The notes under the pieces are model-generated. The model did not search any database. It was not told the DNA's origin and saw nothing but the letters and a program-made list of their open reading frames with translations. A stretch of 64,000 nt of DNA, from NCBI GenBank assembly GCA_963855995.1, contig OY979726.1, positions 7,540,701-7,604,700 on the forward strand, in the 5' to 3' direction. Below, one piece after another: positions 1 through 11,616 of this stretch; within the stretch, counting starts at the first letter, position 1, and every line of letters starts with the position of its first letter. The DNA is from Muricea muricata. Taxonomy: Eukaryota > Cnidaria > Anthozoa > Malacalcyonacea > Plexauridae. A program made the position numbers and the translations under genes.

Positions 1-52
1 GTACTTTTTAGCACTCAAAACATCATTTTAAGCTCTAAAACGTCGCCGTGAT

Positions 53-109
53 CGATTTGAGACGGCAATTTTTAGTTAACAGTCCGAGGATGTTTTTACG
101 CTCAAATCG
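53..109. repeat. Second 9 bp inverted repeat in the monomer
   Basis: CGATTTGAG at 53-61 and CTCAAATCG at 101-109 are perfect reverse complements with a 39 nt spacer. Both arms are intact in the majority monomer type. They are broken in types with CGATTTTAG or CGATTTAAA on the left, or CTCAAATCA on the right. Because the arms vary independently between types, a selected structure is not demanded. This could be a relic of an older internal duplication. Confidence 0.75.
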
Positions 110-169
110 CTTCCAGAACGCCTAAAACGCGATTTTGATGATTGTAAGAACGTTTCTCTTCAGTCTCAA

Positions 170-201
170 AGCATGTTGTAGGTTTCTCATTTCAACATGC
201 T
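170..201. repeat. 9 bp inverted repeat (potential hairpin), present per monomer
   Basis: AGCATGTTG at 170-178 and CAACATGCT at 193-201 are perfect reverse complements separated by 14 nt. The element recurs in every monomer I inspected. The right arm is almost invariant, while the left arm varies by monomer type: AGCATGTTG, TGCATGTTG, TGCACGTTG or AGCATGCTG. Some monomers carry CAACATTCT on the right. The TGCACGTTG and AGCATGCTG types each introduce a single mismatch without a compensating change. The dyad is seen directly. A role in protein binding or cruciform formation is only a possibility. Confidence 0.85.
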
Positions 202-260
202 ATTTTACTGATGTCGATAGTTTGAGCGCCGAAAACGTGATTGCGGACTTGCTAAGTTTC

Positions 261-277
261 CAATTTCGATTTAGAAG
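261..277 (+). other. Near-invariant box CAATTTCGATTTAGAAG
   Basis: This 17 bp stretch is among the least variable parts of the monomer over all 198 copies. The exceptions noted are near 14464 (ACAATTATGATTTAG), 16081 (AACTTCGATTT), 39672 (GATTTACAAG) and two copies near 47434 and 49050 (ACAATTTCAATTT). A second constant block, ATGTCGATAG, lies about 50 bp upstream. Constancy beside variable neighbours is what a sequence-specific satellite-binding protein would leave. It may equally reflect homogenisation. No known binding motif is matched. Confidence 0.35.
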
Positions 278-1293
278 CTGTCTTTTAGGTCCGCGATTGC
301 AATATATCATCGGGCTCACCTCGTTCATTTTAGCACCCAAAACATCATTTTAAACTCTAAACGTCGCCGTGATCGTTTTGAGACGGCAATTTTTAGTTGG
401 CAGTCTGAGCATGTTTTTACGCTCAAATCGCTTCGACAACGTCTAAAACGCGATTTTGATTATTGTAAGAGCGTTTCTTTTCAGTCTCAAAGCATGTTGT
501 AGGTTTCTCATTTCAACATGCTATTTTGCTGATGTCGATAGTTTGATCGCCGGAAACATGATTGCGGACTTCCTATAAGTTCTCCAATTTCGATTTAGAA
601 GACAGCTTTTAGGTACGCGATTGCAATATATTATTGTGCTCAACTCGTTCATTTTAGCACTAAAAACATCATTTTAAGCTACAAAACGTCGCCGTGATCG
701 ATTTGAGACGGCAATTTTTAGTTAACAGTCCGAGCATGTTTTTACGCTCAAATCGCTTCCAGAACGCCTAAAACGCGATTTTGATGGTTGTAAGAACGTT
801 TCTTTTCAGTCTCAAAGCATGTTGTAGGTTTCTAATTTCAACATGCTATTTTGCTGATGTCGATAGTTTGAGCGCCGAAAACATGATTGCGGACATGCTA
901 AGTTCTCCAATTTCGATTTAGAAGCTGTCTTTTAGGTACGCGATTTCAATATATCATTGTGCTCAACTCGTTCTTTTTAGCACTCAAAACATCATTTTAA
1001 GCTCTAAAACGTCGGCGTGATCGATTTTAGACGGAGATTTTTAGTTGGCAGTCTGAGCATGTTTTTACGCTCAAATCGCTCCAGAACGTCTAAAACGCGA
1101 TTTTGATGATTGTAATAGCGTTTCTTTTCATTCTCAAAGCATGTTGTAGGTTTCAAATTTCAACATTCTATTTTGCTGATGTCGATAGTTTGAGCGCCGA
1201 AAACATGATTGCGGAATTCCTATAAGTTCTCCAATTTCGATTTAGAAGCTGTCCTTTAGGTCCACGATTGCAATATATCATTGGGCTCAACTC

Positions 1294-4200
1294 GTACTTT
1301 TTAGCACTCAAGACATCATTTTAAGCTCTAAAACGTCGCCGTGATCGATTTGAGACGGCAATTATTGTTGGCAGTCCGAGCATTTTTTTACGCTCAAATC
1401 GCTTCGAGAACACCTAAAACGTGATTTTGATTATTGTAAGAGCGTTTCTTTTCAGTCTCAATGCACGTTGTAGGTTTGTAATTTCAACATGTTATTTTGC
1501 TGATGTCGATAGTTTGAGCGCCGAAAACATGATTGCGAAAATGCTAAGTTCTCCAATTTCGATTTAGAAGCTGTCTTTTAGATACGCGATTTCAATATAT
1601 CATTGTGCTCAACTCGTTCTTTTTAGCAATCAAAACATCATTTTAAGCTCTAAAACGTCGCCGTGATCGACTTGAGACGGATATTTTTAGTTTGGAGTCT
1701 GAGCATGTTTTTACGCTCAAATCGCTTCGAGAACGCCTAAAACGCGACTTTGATGATTGTAAGAGCGTTTGTTTTCAGTGTCAAAGCATGTTGTAGGTTT
1801 CTCATTTCAACATGCTATTTTGCTGATGTCGATAGTTTGAGCACCGAAAACGTGATTGAAGACTTGCTAAGTTCTCCAATTTCGATTTAGAAGCTGTCTT
1901 TTAGGTCCGCGATTGCAATATATCATTGGGCTCAACTCGTTCATTTTAGCACTCAAAACATCATTTTAAGCTCTAAAACGTCGCCGTGATCGATTTGAGA
2001 CGGATATTTTTAGTTGGCAGTCTGAGCATGTTTTTAGGCTCAAATCGCTTCCAGAACGCCTAAAACGCGATTTTGATGATTGTAAGAGCGTTTCTTTTCA
2101 GTGTCAATGCATGTTGTAGGTTTCTCATTTCAACATGTTATTTTGCTGATGTCGATAGTTTGAGCGCCGAAAACATGATTGCGAAAATGCTAAGTTCTCC
2201 AATTTCGATTTAGAAGCTGTCTTTTAGATACGCGATTTCAATATATCATTGTGCTCAACTCGTTCTTTTTAGCAATCAAAACATCATTTTAAGCTCTAAA
2301 ACGTCGCCGTGATCGATTTGAGACGGATATTTTTAGTTTGGAGTCTGAGCATGTTTTTACGCTCAAATCGCTTCGAGAACGCCTAAAACGCGACTTTGAT
2401 GATTGTAAGAGCGTTTGTTTTCAGTGTCAAAGCATGTTGTAGGTTTCTCATTTCAACATGCTATTTTGCTGATGTCGATAGTTTGAGCACCGAAAACGTG
2501 ATTGAAGACTTGCTAAGTTCTCCAATTTCGATTTAGAAGCTGTCTTTTAGGTCCGCGATTGCAATATATCATTGGGCTCAACTCGTTCATTTTAGCACTC
2601 AAAACATCATTTTAAGCTCTAAAACGTCGCCGTGATCGATTTGAGACGGATATTTTTAGTTGGCAGTCTGAGCATGTTTTTAGGCTCAAATCGCTTCCAG
2701 AACGCCTAAAACGCGATTTTGATGATTGTAAGAGCGTTTCTTTTCAGTGTCAATGCATGTTGTAGGTTTCTCATTTCAACATGCTATTTTGCTGATGTCG
2801 ATAGTTTGAGCGCCGAAAACGTGATTGCGGACTTGCTAAGTTCTCCAATTTCGATTTAGAAGCTGTCTCTTAGGTCCACGATTGCAATATATCATTGGGC
2901 TCAACTCGTTCATTTTAGCACTCAAAACATCATTTTAAGCTCTAAAACGTCACCGTGATCGATTTGAGACGGCAATTATTGTTTGAAGTCCGATCATTTT
3001 TTTACGCTCAAATCGCTTCGAGAACGCCTAAAACGCGATTTTGATTATTGTAAGAGCGTTTCTTTTCAGTCTCAATGCACGTTGTAGGTTTCTAATTTCA
3101 ACATGCTATTTTGCTGATGTCGATAGTTTGAGCGCCGAAAACATGATTTCGGACTTGCTAAGTTCTCCAATTTCGATTTAGAAAATGTCTTTTACATACG
3201 CGATTTCAATATATCATTGTGCTCAACTCGTTCTTTTTAGCACTCAAAACATCATTTTAAGCTCTAAAACGTCGCCGTGATCGATTTGAGACGGATATTT
3301 TTAGTTTGCAGTCTGAGCATGTTTTTACGCTCAAATCGCTTCGAGAACGCCTAAAACGCGATTTTGATGATTGTAAGAACGTTTCTTTTCAGTGTCAAAG
3401 CATGTTGTAGGTTTCTCATTTCAACATGCTATTTTGCTGATGTCGATAGTTTGAGCGCCGAAAACGTGATTGCGGACTTGCTAAGTTCTCCAATTTCGAT
3501 TTAGAAGCTGTGTTTTAGGTCCGCGCTTGCAATATATCATTGGGCTCAACTCGTTCATTTTAGCACTCAAAACATCATTTTAAGCTCTAAAACGTCGCCG
3601 TGATCGATTTGAGACGGATATTTTTAGTTTGCACTTTGAGCATGTTTTTACGCTCAAATCGCTTCGAGAACGCCTAAAACGCGATTTTGATGATTGTAAG
3701 AACGTTTCTTTTCAGTCTAAAAGCATGCTGTAAGTTTCTCATTTCAACATGCTATTTTGCTGATGTCGATAGTTTGAGCGCTGAAAACGTGATTGCGGAC
3801 TTGCTAAGTTCTCCAATTTCGATTTAGAAGCTGTCTTTTAGGTCCGCGATTTCAATATATCATTGGGCTCAACTCGTACTTTTTAGCACTCAGAACATCA
3901 TTTTAAGCTCTAAAACGTCGCCGTGATCGATTTGAGACGGATATTTTTAGTTGGCAGTCTGAGCATGTTTTTACGCTCAAATCGCTTCCAGAACGCCTAA
4001 AACGCGATTTTGATGATTGTAAGAGCGTTTCTTTTCAGTGTCAATGCATGTTGTAGGTTTCTCATTTCAACATGCTATTTTGCTGATGTCGATAGTTTGA
4101 GCGCCGAAAACGTGATTGCGGACTTGCTAAGTTCTCCAATTTCGATTTAGAAGCTGTCTCTTAGGTCCACGATTGCAATATATCATTGGGCTCAACTCGT

Positions 4201-5811
4201 TCATTTTAGCACTCAAAACATCATTTTAAGCTCTAAAACGTCACCGTGATCGATTTGAGACGGCAATTATTGTTGGAAGTCCGAGCATTTTTTTACGCTC
4301 AAATCGCTTCGAGAACGCCTAAAACGCGATTTTGATTATTGTAAGAGCGTTTCTTTTCAGTCTCAATGCACGTTGTAGGTTTCTAATTTCAACATGCTAT
4401 TTTGCTGATGTCGATAGTTTGAGGGCCGAAAACATGATTTCGGACATGCTAAGTTCTCCAATTTCGATTTAGAAGCTGTCTTTTATATACGCGATTTCAA
4501 TATATCATTGTGCTCAACTCGTTCTTTTTAGCACTCAAAACATCATTTTAAGCTCTAAAACGTCGCCGTGATCGATTTGAGACGGATATTTTTAGTTTGC
4601 AGTCTGAGCATGTTTTTACGCTCAAATCGCTTCGAGAACGCCTAAAACGCGATTTTGATGATTGTAAGAACGTTTCTTTTCAGTCTCAAAGCATGTTGTA
4701 GGTTTCTCATTTCAACATGCTATTTTACTGATGTCGATAGTTTCAGCGCCGAAAACGTGATTGCGGACTTGCTAAGTTCTCCAATTTCGATTTAGAAGCT
4801 GTCTTTTAGGTCCGCGCTTGCAATATATCATTGGGCTCAACTCGTTCATTTTAGCACTCAAAACATCATTTTAAGCTCTAAAACGTCGCCGTGATCGATT
4901 TGAGACGGCAATTTTTAGTTGGCAGTCCGAGCATGTTTTTACGCTCAAATCGCTTCGAGAACGCCTAAAACGCGATTTTGATTATTGTAAGAGCGTTTCT
5001 TTTCAGTCTCAATGCACGTTGTAGGTTTCTAATTTCAACATGCTATTTTGCTGATGTCGATAGTTTGAGCGCCGAAAACATGATTGCGGACATGGTAAGT
5101 TCTCGAATTTCGATTTAGAAGCTGTCTTTTAGATACGCGATTGCTATATATCATTGTGCTCAACTCGTTCTTTTTAGCACTCAAAACATCATTTTAAGCT
5201 CTAAAACGTCGCCGTGATCGATTTGAGACGGATATTTTTAGTTTGGAGTCTGAGCATGTTTTTACGCTCAAATCGCTTCGAGAACGCCTAAAACGCGACT
5301 TTGATGATTGTAAGAGCGTTTCTTTTCAGTGTCAAAGCATGTTGTAGGTTTCTCATTTCAACATGCTATTTTGCTGATGTCGATAGTTTGAGCACCGAAA
5401 ACGTGATTGAAGACTTGCTAAGTTCTCCAATTTCGATTTAGAAGCTGTCTTTTAGGTCCACGATTGCAATATATCATTGGGCTCAACTCGTTCATTTTAG
5501 CACTCAAAACATCATTTTAAGCTCTAAAACGTCGCCGTGATCGATTTGAGACGGATATTTTTAGTTGGAAGTCCGAGCATGTTTTTACGCTCAAATCGCT
5601 TCCAGAACGCCTAAAACGCGATTTTGATGATTGTAAGAGCGTTTCTTTTCAGTGTCAATGCATGTTGTAGGTTTCTCATTTCAACATGCTATTTTGCTGA
5701 TGTCGATAGTTTGGGCGCATAAACGTGATTGCGGACTTGCTAAGTTCTCCAATTTCGATTTAGAAGCTGTCTTTTAGGTCCACGATTGCAATATATCATT
5801 GGGCTCAACTC
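1294..5811 (+). repeat. HOR-1 copy 1: 12-monomer unit plus an extra dimer (14 monomers)
   Basis: The block begins with GTACTTTTTAGCACTCAAGA, which recurs at 5812, 4,518 bp (14 monomers) away. Beyond the internal dimer duplication, markers match the next copy at a constant shift of 3,872 bp: TAGGCTC 2681/6553, GTTTGAAGTCCGATC 2981/6853, CAGAACATC 3891/7763 and GAGGGCCG 4421/8293. After a replaced stretch the shift is 3,871 (CATGGTAAG 5091/8962, GGGCGCATAAAC 5713/9584). The basic unit is therefore 12 monomers. Confidence 0.85.
1485..2776 (+). repeat. Dimer tandem duplication, 646 bp unit
   Basis: Two near-identical 646 bp units lie at about 1485-2130 and 2131-2776. Shared markers are CAACATGTTA (1485/2131), GCGAAAATGC (1533/2179) and TTTTTAGGCTCAAATC (TAGGCTC at 2035/2681). 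A private difference is CGACTTGAG near 1669 in the first. The duplication makes HOR-1 copy 1 two monomers longer than copy 2. Confidence 0.85.
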
Positions 5812-8800
5812 GTACTTTTTAGCACTCAAGACATCATTTTAAGCTCTAAAACGTCGCCGTGATCGATTTGAGACGGCAATTATTGTTGGCAGTCCGAGCA
5901 TTTTTTTACGCTCAAATCGCTTCGAGAACACCTAAAACGTGATTTTGATTATTGTAAGAGCGTTTCTTTTCAGTCTCAATGCACGTTGTAGGTTTGTAAT
6001 TTCAACATGTTATTTTGCTGATGTCGATAGTTTGAGCGCCGAAAACATGATTGCGAAAATGCTAAGTTCTCCAATTTCGATTTAGAAGCTGTCTTTTAGA
6101 TACGCGATTTCAATATATCATTGTGCTCAACTCGTTCTTTTTAGCAATCAAAACATCATTTTAAGCTCTAAAACGTCGCCGTGATCGATTTGAGACGGAT
6201 ATTTTTAGTTTGGAGTCTGAGCATGTTTTTACGCTCAAATCGCTTCGAGAACGCCTAAAACGCGACTTTGATGATTGTAAGAGCGTTTGTTTTCAGTGTC
6301 AAAGCATGTTGTAGGTTTCTCATTTCAACATGCTATTTTGCTGATGTCGATAGTTTGAGCACCGAAAACGTGATTGAAGACTTGCTAAGTTCTCCAATTT
6401 CGATTTAGAAGCTGTCTTTTAGGTCCGCGATTGCAATATATCATTGGGCTCAACTCGTTCATTTTAGCACTCAAAACATCATTTTAAGCTCTAAAACGTC
6501 GCCGTGATCGATTTGAGACGGATATTTTTAGTTGGCAGTCTGAGCATGTTTTTAGGCTCAAATCGCTTCCAGAACGCCTAAAACGCGATTTTGATGATTG
6601 TAAGAGCGTTTCTTTTCAGTGTCAATGCATGTTGTAGGTTTCTCATTTCAACATGCTATTTTGCTGATGTCGATAGTTTGAGCGCCGAAAACGTGATTGC
6701 GGACTTGCTAAGTTCTCCAATTTCGATTTAGAAGCTGTCTCTTAGGTCCACGATTGCAATATATCATTGGGCTCAACTCGTTCATTTTAGCACTCAAAAC
6801 ATCATTTTAAGCTCTAAAACGTCACCGTGATCGATTTGAGACGGCAATTATTGTTTGAAGTCCGATCATTTTTTTACGCTCAAATCGCTTCGAGAACGCC
6901 TAAAACGCGATTTTGATTATTGTAAGAGCGTTTCTTTTCAGTCTCAATGCACGTTGTAGGTTTCTAATTTCAACATGCTATTTTGCTGATGTCGATAGTT
7001 TGAGCGCCGAAAACATGATTTCGGACTTGCTAAGTTCTCCAATTTCGATTTAGAAGCTGTCTTTTACATACGCGATTTCAATATATCATTGTGCTCAACT
7101 CGTTCTTTTTAGCACTCAAAACATCATTTTAAGCTCTAAAACGTCGCCGTGATCGATTTGAGACGGATATTTTTAGTTTGCAGTCTGAGCATGTTTTTAC
7201 GCTCAAATCGCTTCGAGAACGCCTAAAACGCGATTTTGATGATTGTAAGAACGTTTCTTTTCAGTGTCAAAGCATGTTGTAGGTTTCTCATTTCAACATG
7301 CTATTTTGCTGATGTCGATAGTTTGAGCGCCGAAAACGTGATTGCGGACTTGCTAAGTTCTCCAATTTCGATTTAGAAGCTGTGTTTTAGGTCCGCGCTT
7401 GCAATATATCATTGGGCTCAACTCGTTCATTTTAGCACTCAAAACATCATTTTAAGCTCTAAAACGTCGCCGTGATCGATTTGAGACGGATATTTTTAGT
7501 TTGCAGTTTGAGCATGTTTTTACGCTCAAATCGCTTCGAGAACGCCTAAAACGCGATTTTGATGATTGTAAAAACGTTTCTTTTCAGTCTAAAAGCATGC
7601 TGTAAGTTTCTCATTTCAACATGCTATTTTGCTGATGTCGATAGTTTGAGCGCTGAAAACGTGATTGCGGACTTGCTAAGTTCTCCAATTTCGATTTAGA
7701 AGCTGTCTTTTAGGTCCGCGATTTCAATATATCATTGGGCTCAACTCGTACTTTTTAGCTCTCAGAACATCATTTTAAGCTCTAAAACGTCGCCGTGATC
7801 GATTTTAGACGGATATTTTTAGTTGGCAGTCTGAGCATGTTTTTACGCTCAAATCGCTTCCAGAACGCCTAAAACGCGATTTTGATGATTGTAAGAGCGT
7901 TTCTTTTCAGTGTCAATGCATGTTGTAGGTTTCTCATTTCAACATGCTATTTTGCTGATGTCGATAGTTTGAGCGCCGAAAACGTGATTGCGGACTTGCT
8001 AAGTTCTCCAATTTCGATTTAGAAGCTGTCTCTTAGGTCCACGATTGCAATATATCATTGGGCTCAACTCGTTCATTTTAGCACTCAAAACATCATTTTA
8101 AGCTCTAAAACGTCACCGTGATCGATTTGAGACGGCAATTATTGTTGGAAGTCCGAGCATTTTTTTACGCTCAAATCGCTTCGAGAACGCCTAAAACGCG
8201 ATTTTGATTATTGTAAGAGCGTTTCTTTTCAGTCTCAATGCACGTTGTAGGTTTCTAATTTCAACATGCTATTTTGCTGATGTCGATAGTTTGAGGGCCG
8301 AAAACATGATTTCGGACATGCTAAGTTCTCCAATTTCGATTTAGAAGCTGTCTTTTATATACGCGATTTCAATATATCATTGTGCTCAACTCGTACTTTT
8401 TAGCTCTCAGAACATCATTTTAAGCTCTAAAACGTCGCCGTGATCGATTTTAGACGGATATTTTTAGTTGGCAGTCTGAGCATGTTTTTACGCTCAAATC
8501 GCTTCCAGAACGCCTAAAACGCGATTTTGATGATTGTAAGAGCGTTTCTTTTCAGTGTCAATGCATGTTGTAGGTTTCTCATTTCAACATGCTATTTTGC
8601 TGATGTCGATAGTTTGAGCGCCGAAAACGTGATTGCGGACTTGCTAAGTTCTCCAATTTCGATTTAGAAGCTGTCTCTTAGGTCCACGATTGCAATATAT
8701 CATTGGGCTCAACTCGTTCATTTTAGCACTCAAAACATCATTTTAAGCTCTAAAACGTCACCGTGATCGATTTGAGACGGCAATTATTGTTGGAAGTCCG

Positions 8801-9682
8801 AGCATTTTTTTACGCTCAAATCGCTTCGAGAACGCCTAAAACGCGGTTTTGATTATTGTAAGAGCGTTTCTTTTCAGTCTCAATGCACGTTGTAGGTTTC
8901 TAATTTCAACATGCTATTTTGCTGATGTCGATAGTTTGAGCGCCGAAAACATGATTGCGGACATGGTAAGTTCTCGAATTTCGATTTAGAAGCTGTCTTT
9001 TAGATACGCGATTGCTATATATCATTGTGCTCAACTCGTTCTTTTTAGCACTCAAAACATCATTTTAAGCTCTAAAACGTCGCCGTGATCGATTTGAGAC
9101 GGATATTTTTAGTTTGGAGTCTGAGCATGTTTTTACGCTCAAATCGCTTCGAGAACGCCTAAAACGCGACTTTGATGATTGTAAGAGCGTTTCTTTTCAG
9201 TGTCAAAGCATGTTGTAGGTTTCTCATTTCAACATGCTATTTTGCTGATGTCGATAGTTTGAGCACCGAAAACGTGATTGAAGACTTGCTAAGTTCTCCA
9301 ATTTCGATTTAGAAGCTGTCTTTTAGGTCCACGATTGCAATATATCATTGGGCTCAACTCGTTCATTTTAGCACTCAAAACATCATTTTAAGCTCTAAAA
9401 CGTCGCCGTGATCGATTTGAGACGGATATTTTTAGTTGGAAGTCCGAGCATGTTTTTACGCTCAAATCGCTTCCAGAACGCCTAAAACGCGATTTTGATG
9501 ATTGTAAGAGCGTTTCTTTTCAGTGTCAATGCATGTTGTAGGTTTCTCATTTCAACATGCTATTTTGCTGATGTCGATAGTTTGGGCGCATAAACGTGAT
9601 TGCGGACTTGCTAAGTTCTCCAATTTCGATTTAGAAGCTGTCTCTTAGGTCCACGATTGCAATATATCATTGGGCTCAACTC
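5812..9682 (+). repeat. HOR-1 copy 2 (12 monomers, 3,871 bp)
   Basis: This is a second copy of the 12-monomer unit, offset 3,871-3,872 bp from copy 1 over most of its length. Markers include GTTTGAAGTCCGATC at 6853, GAGGGCCG at 8293 and GGGCGCATAAAC at 9584. The middle (about 8393-8930) does not match copy 1 at the same position. Instead it repeats the dimer just upstream, yet the register of 12 monomers is kept. Confidence 0.85.
8393..8930 (+). repeat. Replaced dimer within HOR-1 copy 2
   Basis: From 8393 (GTACTTTTTAGCTCTCAGAAC) to about 8930 the sequence repeats 7748-8285 at a shift of 645 bp, including the GATTTTAGACGG variant. In HOR-1 copy 1 the corresponding two monomers (about 4520-5060) are of other types. 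Past 8930 the match to copy 1 resumes in register. Same-length replacement looks like conversion, or a duplication paired with a deletion. A private change, GCGGTTTTG near 8846, marks the new copy. Confidence 0.75.
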
Positions 9683-11616
9683 GTTCATTTTAGCACTCAA
9701 AACATCATTTTAAGCTCTAAAACGTCGCCGTGATCGATTTGAGACGGCAATTATTGTTGGAAGTCCGAGCATTTTTTTACGCTCAAATCGCTTCGAGAAC
9801 GCCTAAAACGCGATTTTGATTATTGTAAGAGCGTTTCTTTTCAGTCTCAATGCGCGTTGTAGGTTTCTAATTTCAACATGCTATTTTGCTGATGTCGATA
9901 GTTTGAGCGCCGAAAACATGATTTCGGACATGCTAAGTTCTCCAATTTCGATTTAGAAGCTGTCTTTTACATACGCGATTTCAATATATCATTGTGCTCA
10001 ACTCGTTCTTTTTAGCACTCAAAACATCATTTTAAGCTCTAAAACGTCGCCGTGATCGATTTGAGACGGATATTTTTAGTTTGCAGTTTGAGCATGTTTT
10101 TACTCTCAAATCGCTTCGAGAACGCCTAAAACGCGATTTTGATGATTGTAAGAACGTTTCTTTTCAGTCTAAAAGCATGCTGTAAGTTTCTCATTTCAAC
10201 ATGCTATTTTGCTGATGTCGATAGTTTGAGCGCTGAAAACGTGATTGCGGACTTGCTAAGTTCTCCAATTTCGATTTAGAAGCTGTCTTTTAGGTCCGCG
10301 ATTGCAATATATCATTGGGCTCAACTCGTACTTTTTAGCACTCAAAACATCATTTTAAACTCTAAAACGTCGCCGTGATCGATTTGAGACGGATATTTTT
10401 AGTTTGGAGTCTGAGCATGTTTTTACGCTCAAATCGCTTCGAGAACGCCTAAAACGCGACTTTGATGATTGTAAGAGCGTTTCTTTTCAGTGTCAAAGCA
10501 TGTTGTAGGTTTCTCATTTCAACATGCTATTTTGCTGATGTCGATAGTTTGAGCACCGAAAACGTGATTGAAGACTTGCTAAGTTCTCCAATTTCGATTT
10601 AGAAGCTGTCTTTTAGGTCCGCGATTGCAATATATCATTGGGCTCAACTCGTTCATTTTAGCACTCAAAACATCATTTTAAGCTCTAAAACGTCGCCGTG
10701 ATCGATTTGAGACGGATATTTTTAGTTGAAGTCCGAGCATGTTTTTACGCTCAAATCGCTTCCAGAACGCCTAAAACGCGATTTTGATGATTGTAAGAGC
10801 GTTTCTTTTCAGTGTCAATGCATGTTGTAGGTTTCTCATTTCAACATGCTATTTTGCTGATGTCGATAGTTTGAGCGCATAAACGTGATTGCGGACTTGC
10901 TAAGTTCTCCAATTTCGATTTAGAAGCTGTCTCTTAGGTCCACGATTGCAATATATCATTGGGCTCAACTCGTTCATTTTAGCACTCAAAACATCATTTT
11001 AAGCTCTAAAACGTCGCCGTGATCGATTTGAGACGGCAATTTTTAGTTGGCAGTCCGAGCATGTTTTTACGCTCAAATCGCTTCCAGAACGCCTAAAACG
11101 CGATTTTGATGATTGTAAGAGCGTTTCTTTTCAGTGTCAATGCATGTTGTAGGTTTCTCATTTCAACATGCTATTTTGCTGATGTCGATAGTTTGAGCGC
11201 CGAAAACGTGATTGCGGACTTGCTAAGTCCTCCAATTTCGATTTAGAAGCTGTCTTTTAGGTCCACGATTGCAATATATCATTGGGCTCAACTCGTACTT
11301 TTTAGCACTCAAGACATCATTTTAAGCTCTAAAACGTCGCCGTGATTGATTTGAGACGGCAATTATTGTTGGCAGTCCGAGCATTTTTTTACGCTCAAAT
11401 CGCTTCGAGAACACCTAAAACGCGATTTTGATTATTGTAAGAGCGTTTCTTTTCAGTCTCAATGCACGTTGTAGGTTTGTAATTTCAACATGCTATTTTG
11501 CTGATGTCGATAGTTTGAGCGCTGAAAACGTGATTGCGGACTTGCTAAGTTCTCCAATTTCGATTTAGAAGCTGTCTTTTAGGTCCGCGATTGCAATATA
11601 TCATTGGGCTCAACTC
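9683..11616 (+). repeat. Mosaic of HOR-1 monomer types (6 monomers)
   Basis: Six monomers use HOR-1 types in a different order. An AATTATTGTTGGAAGTCCG type is followed by TTTGCAGTTTGAG (with private TACTCTCAAATC near 10102), TTTGGAGTCTGAG, GAGCGCATAAACGTG (near 10873, carrying the one-base-short TAGTTGAAGTCC near 10730), a CAGTCCGAGCATG type, and finally the AAGACATCATTTT type at 11310. It appears to be a rearranged third HOR-1 copy from which several monomers are missing. Confidence 0.7.

Larger units (their letters stand above)
1..322 (+). repeat. Representative satellite monomer
   Basis: This first monomer is 322 bp, 40% G+C, with 22 CpG dinucleotides, about 1.6-1.7 times expectation. Landmarks within it are: TAAAACGTCGCCGTGATCGA near 36; a 9 bp inverted-repeat pair at 53-61 and 101-109; CTAAAACGCGATTTTGAT near 122; a second 9 bp inverted repeat at 170-178 and 193-201; the near-invariant box ATGTCGATAG at 211; GCGCCGAAAACGTGATTGCG at 226; the near-invariant box CAATTTCGATTTAGAAG at 261-277; and an AT-rich AATATATCAT near 301. 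A ClaI site (ATCGAT) at 51-56 recurs in most monomers. Diagnostic variable sites lie near 66-80 (ATATTTTTAG, AATTATTG, AATTGTTAG; TTGGCAGTC, TTTGCAGTC, TGTGCAGTC), 109-116, 139-144, 165-178 and 246-255. The length is not a multiple of three. Confidence 0.95.
1..1293 (+). repeat. Module A, copy 1 (4 monomers)
   Basis: Four monomers with distinctive variants: TTAACAGTCCGAGGATG in the first, TTCGACAACGTCT plus GATCGCCGGAAAC in the second, GATGGTTGTAAG in the third, and GTCGGCGTG with GCTCCAGAACGTCT in the fourth. The same order recurs at 11617 (shift 11,616, one monomer longer) and at 13235. Similarity to the later copies ends near 1245, within the fourth monomer, where CTGTCCTTTAGGTCCACG replaces the sequence found elsewhere. 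Confidence 0.85.

Noticed and set aside
255-285. Possible CENP-B box
   Set aside because: TTTCGATTTAGAAGCTG fits the first half of the pattern NTTCGNNNNANNCGGGN but has AGCT where CGGG is required. The other TTCG sites (CTTCGAGAACGCC) also fail.
298-312. AATATATCAT as a TATA-type promoter in each monomer
   Set aside because: It is an AT-rich motif in an AT-rich repeat. Nothing downstream indicates a start site or transcript, although satellite transcription cannot be excluded.
135-353. 72-codon open frame on the + strand, also at 11751-11969 and 13369-13587, and a related 79-codon frame at 39543-39782
   Set aside because: They are stretches of the satellite monomer that escape stop codons in one type. 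They recur only because module A is duplicated. The monomer length is not a multiple of three, no domain or signal is seen, and other monomers have stops in the same frame.
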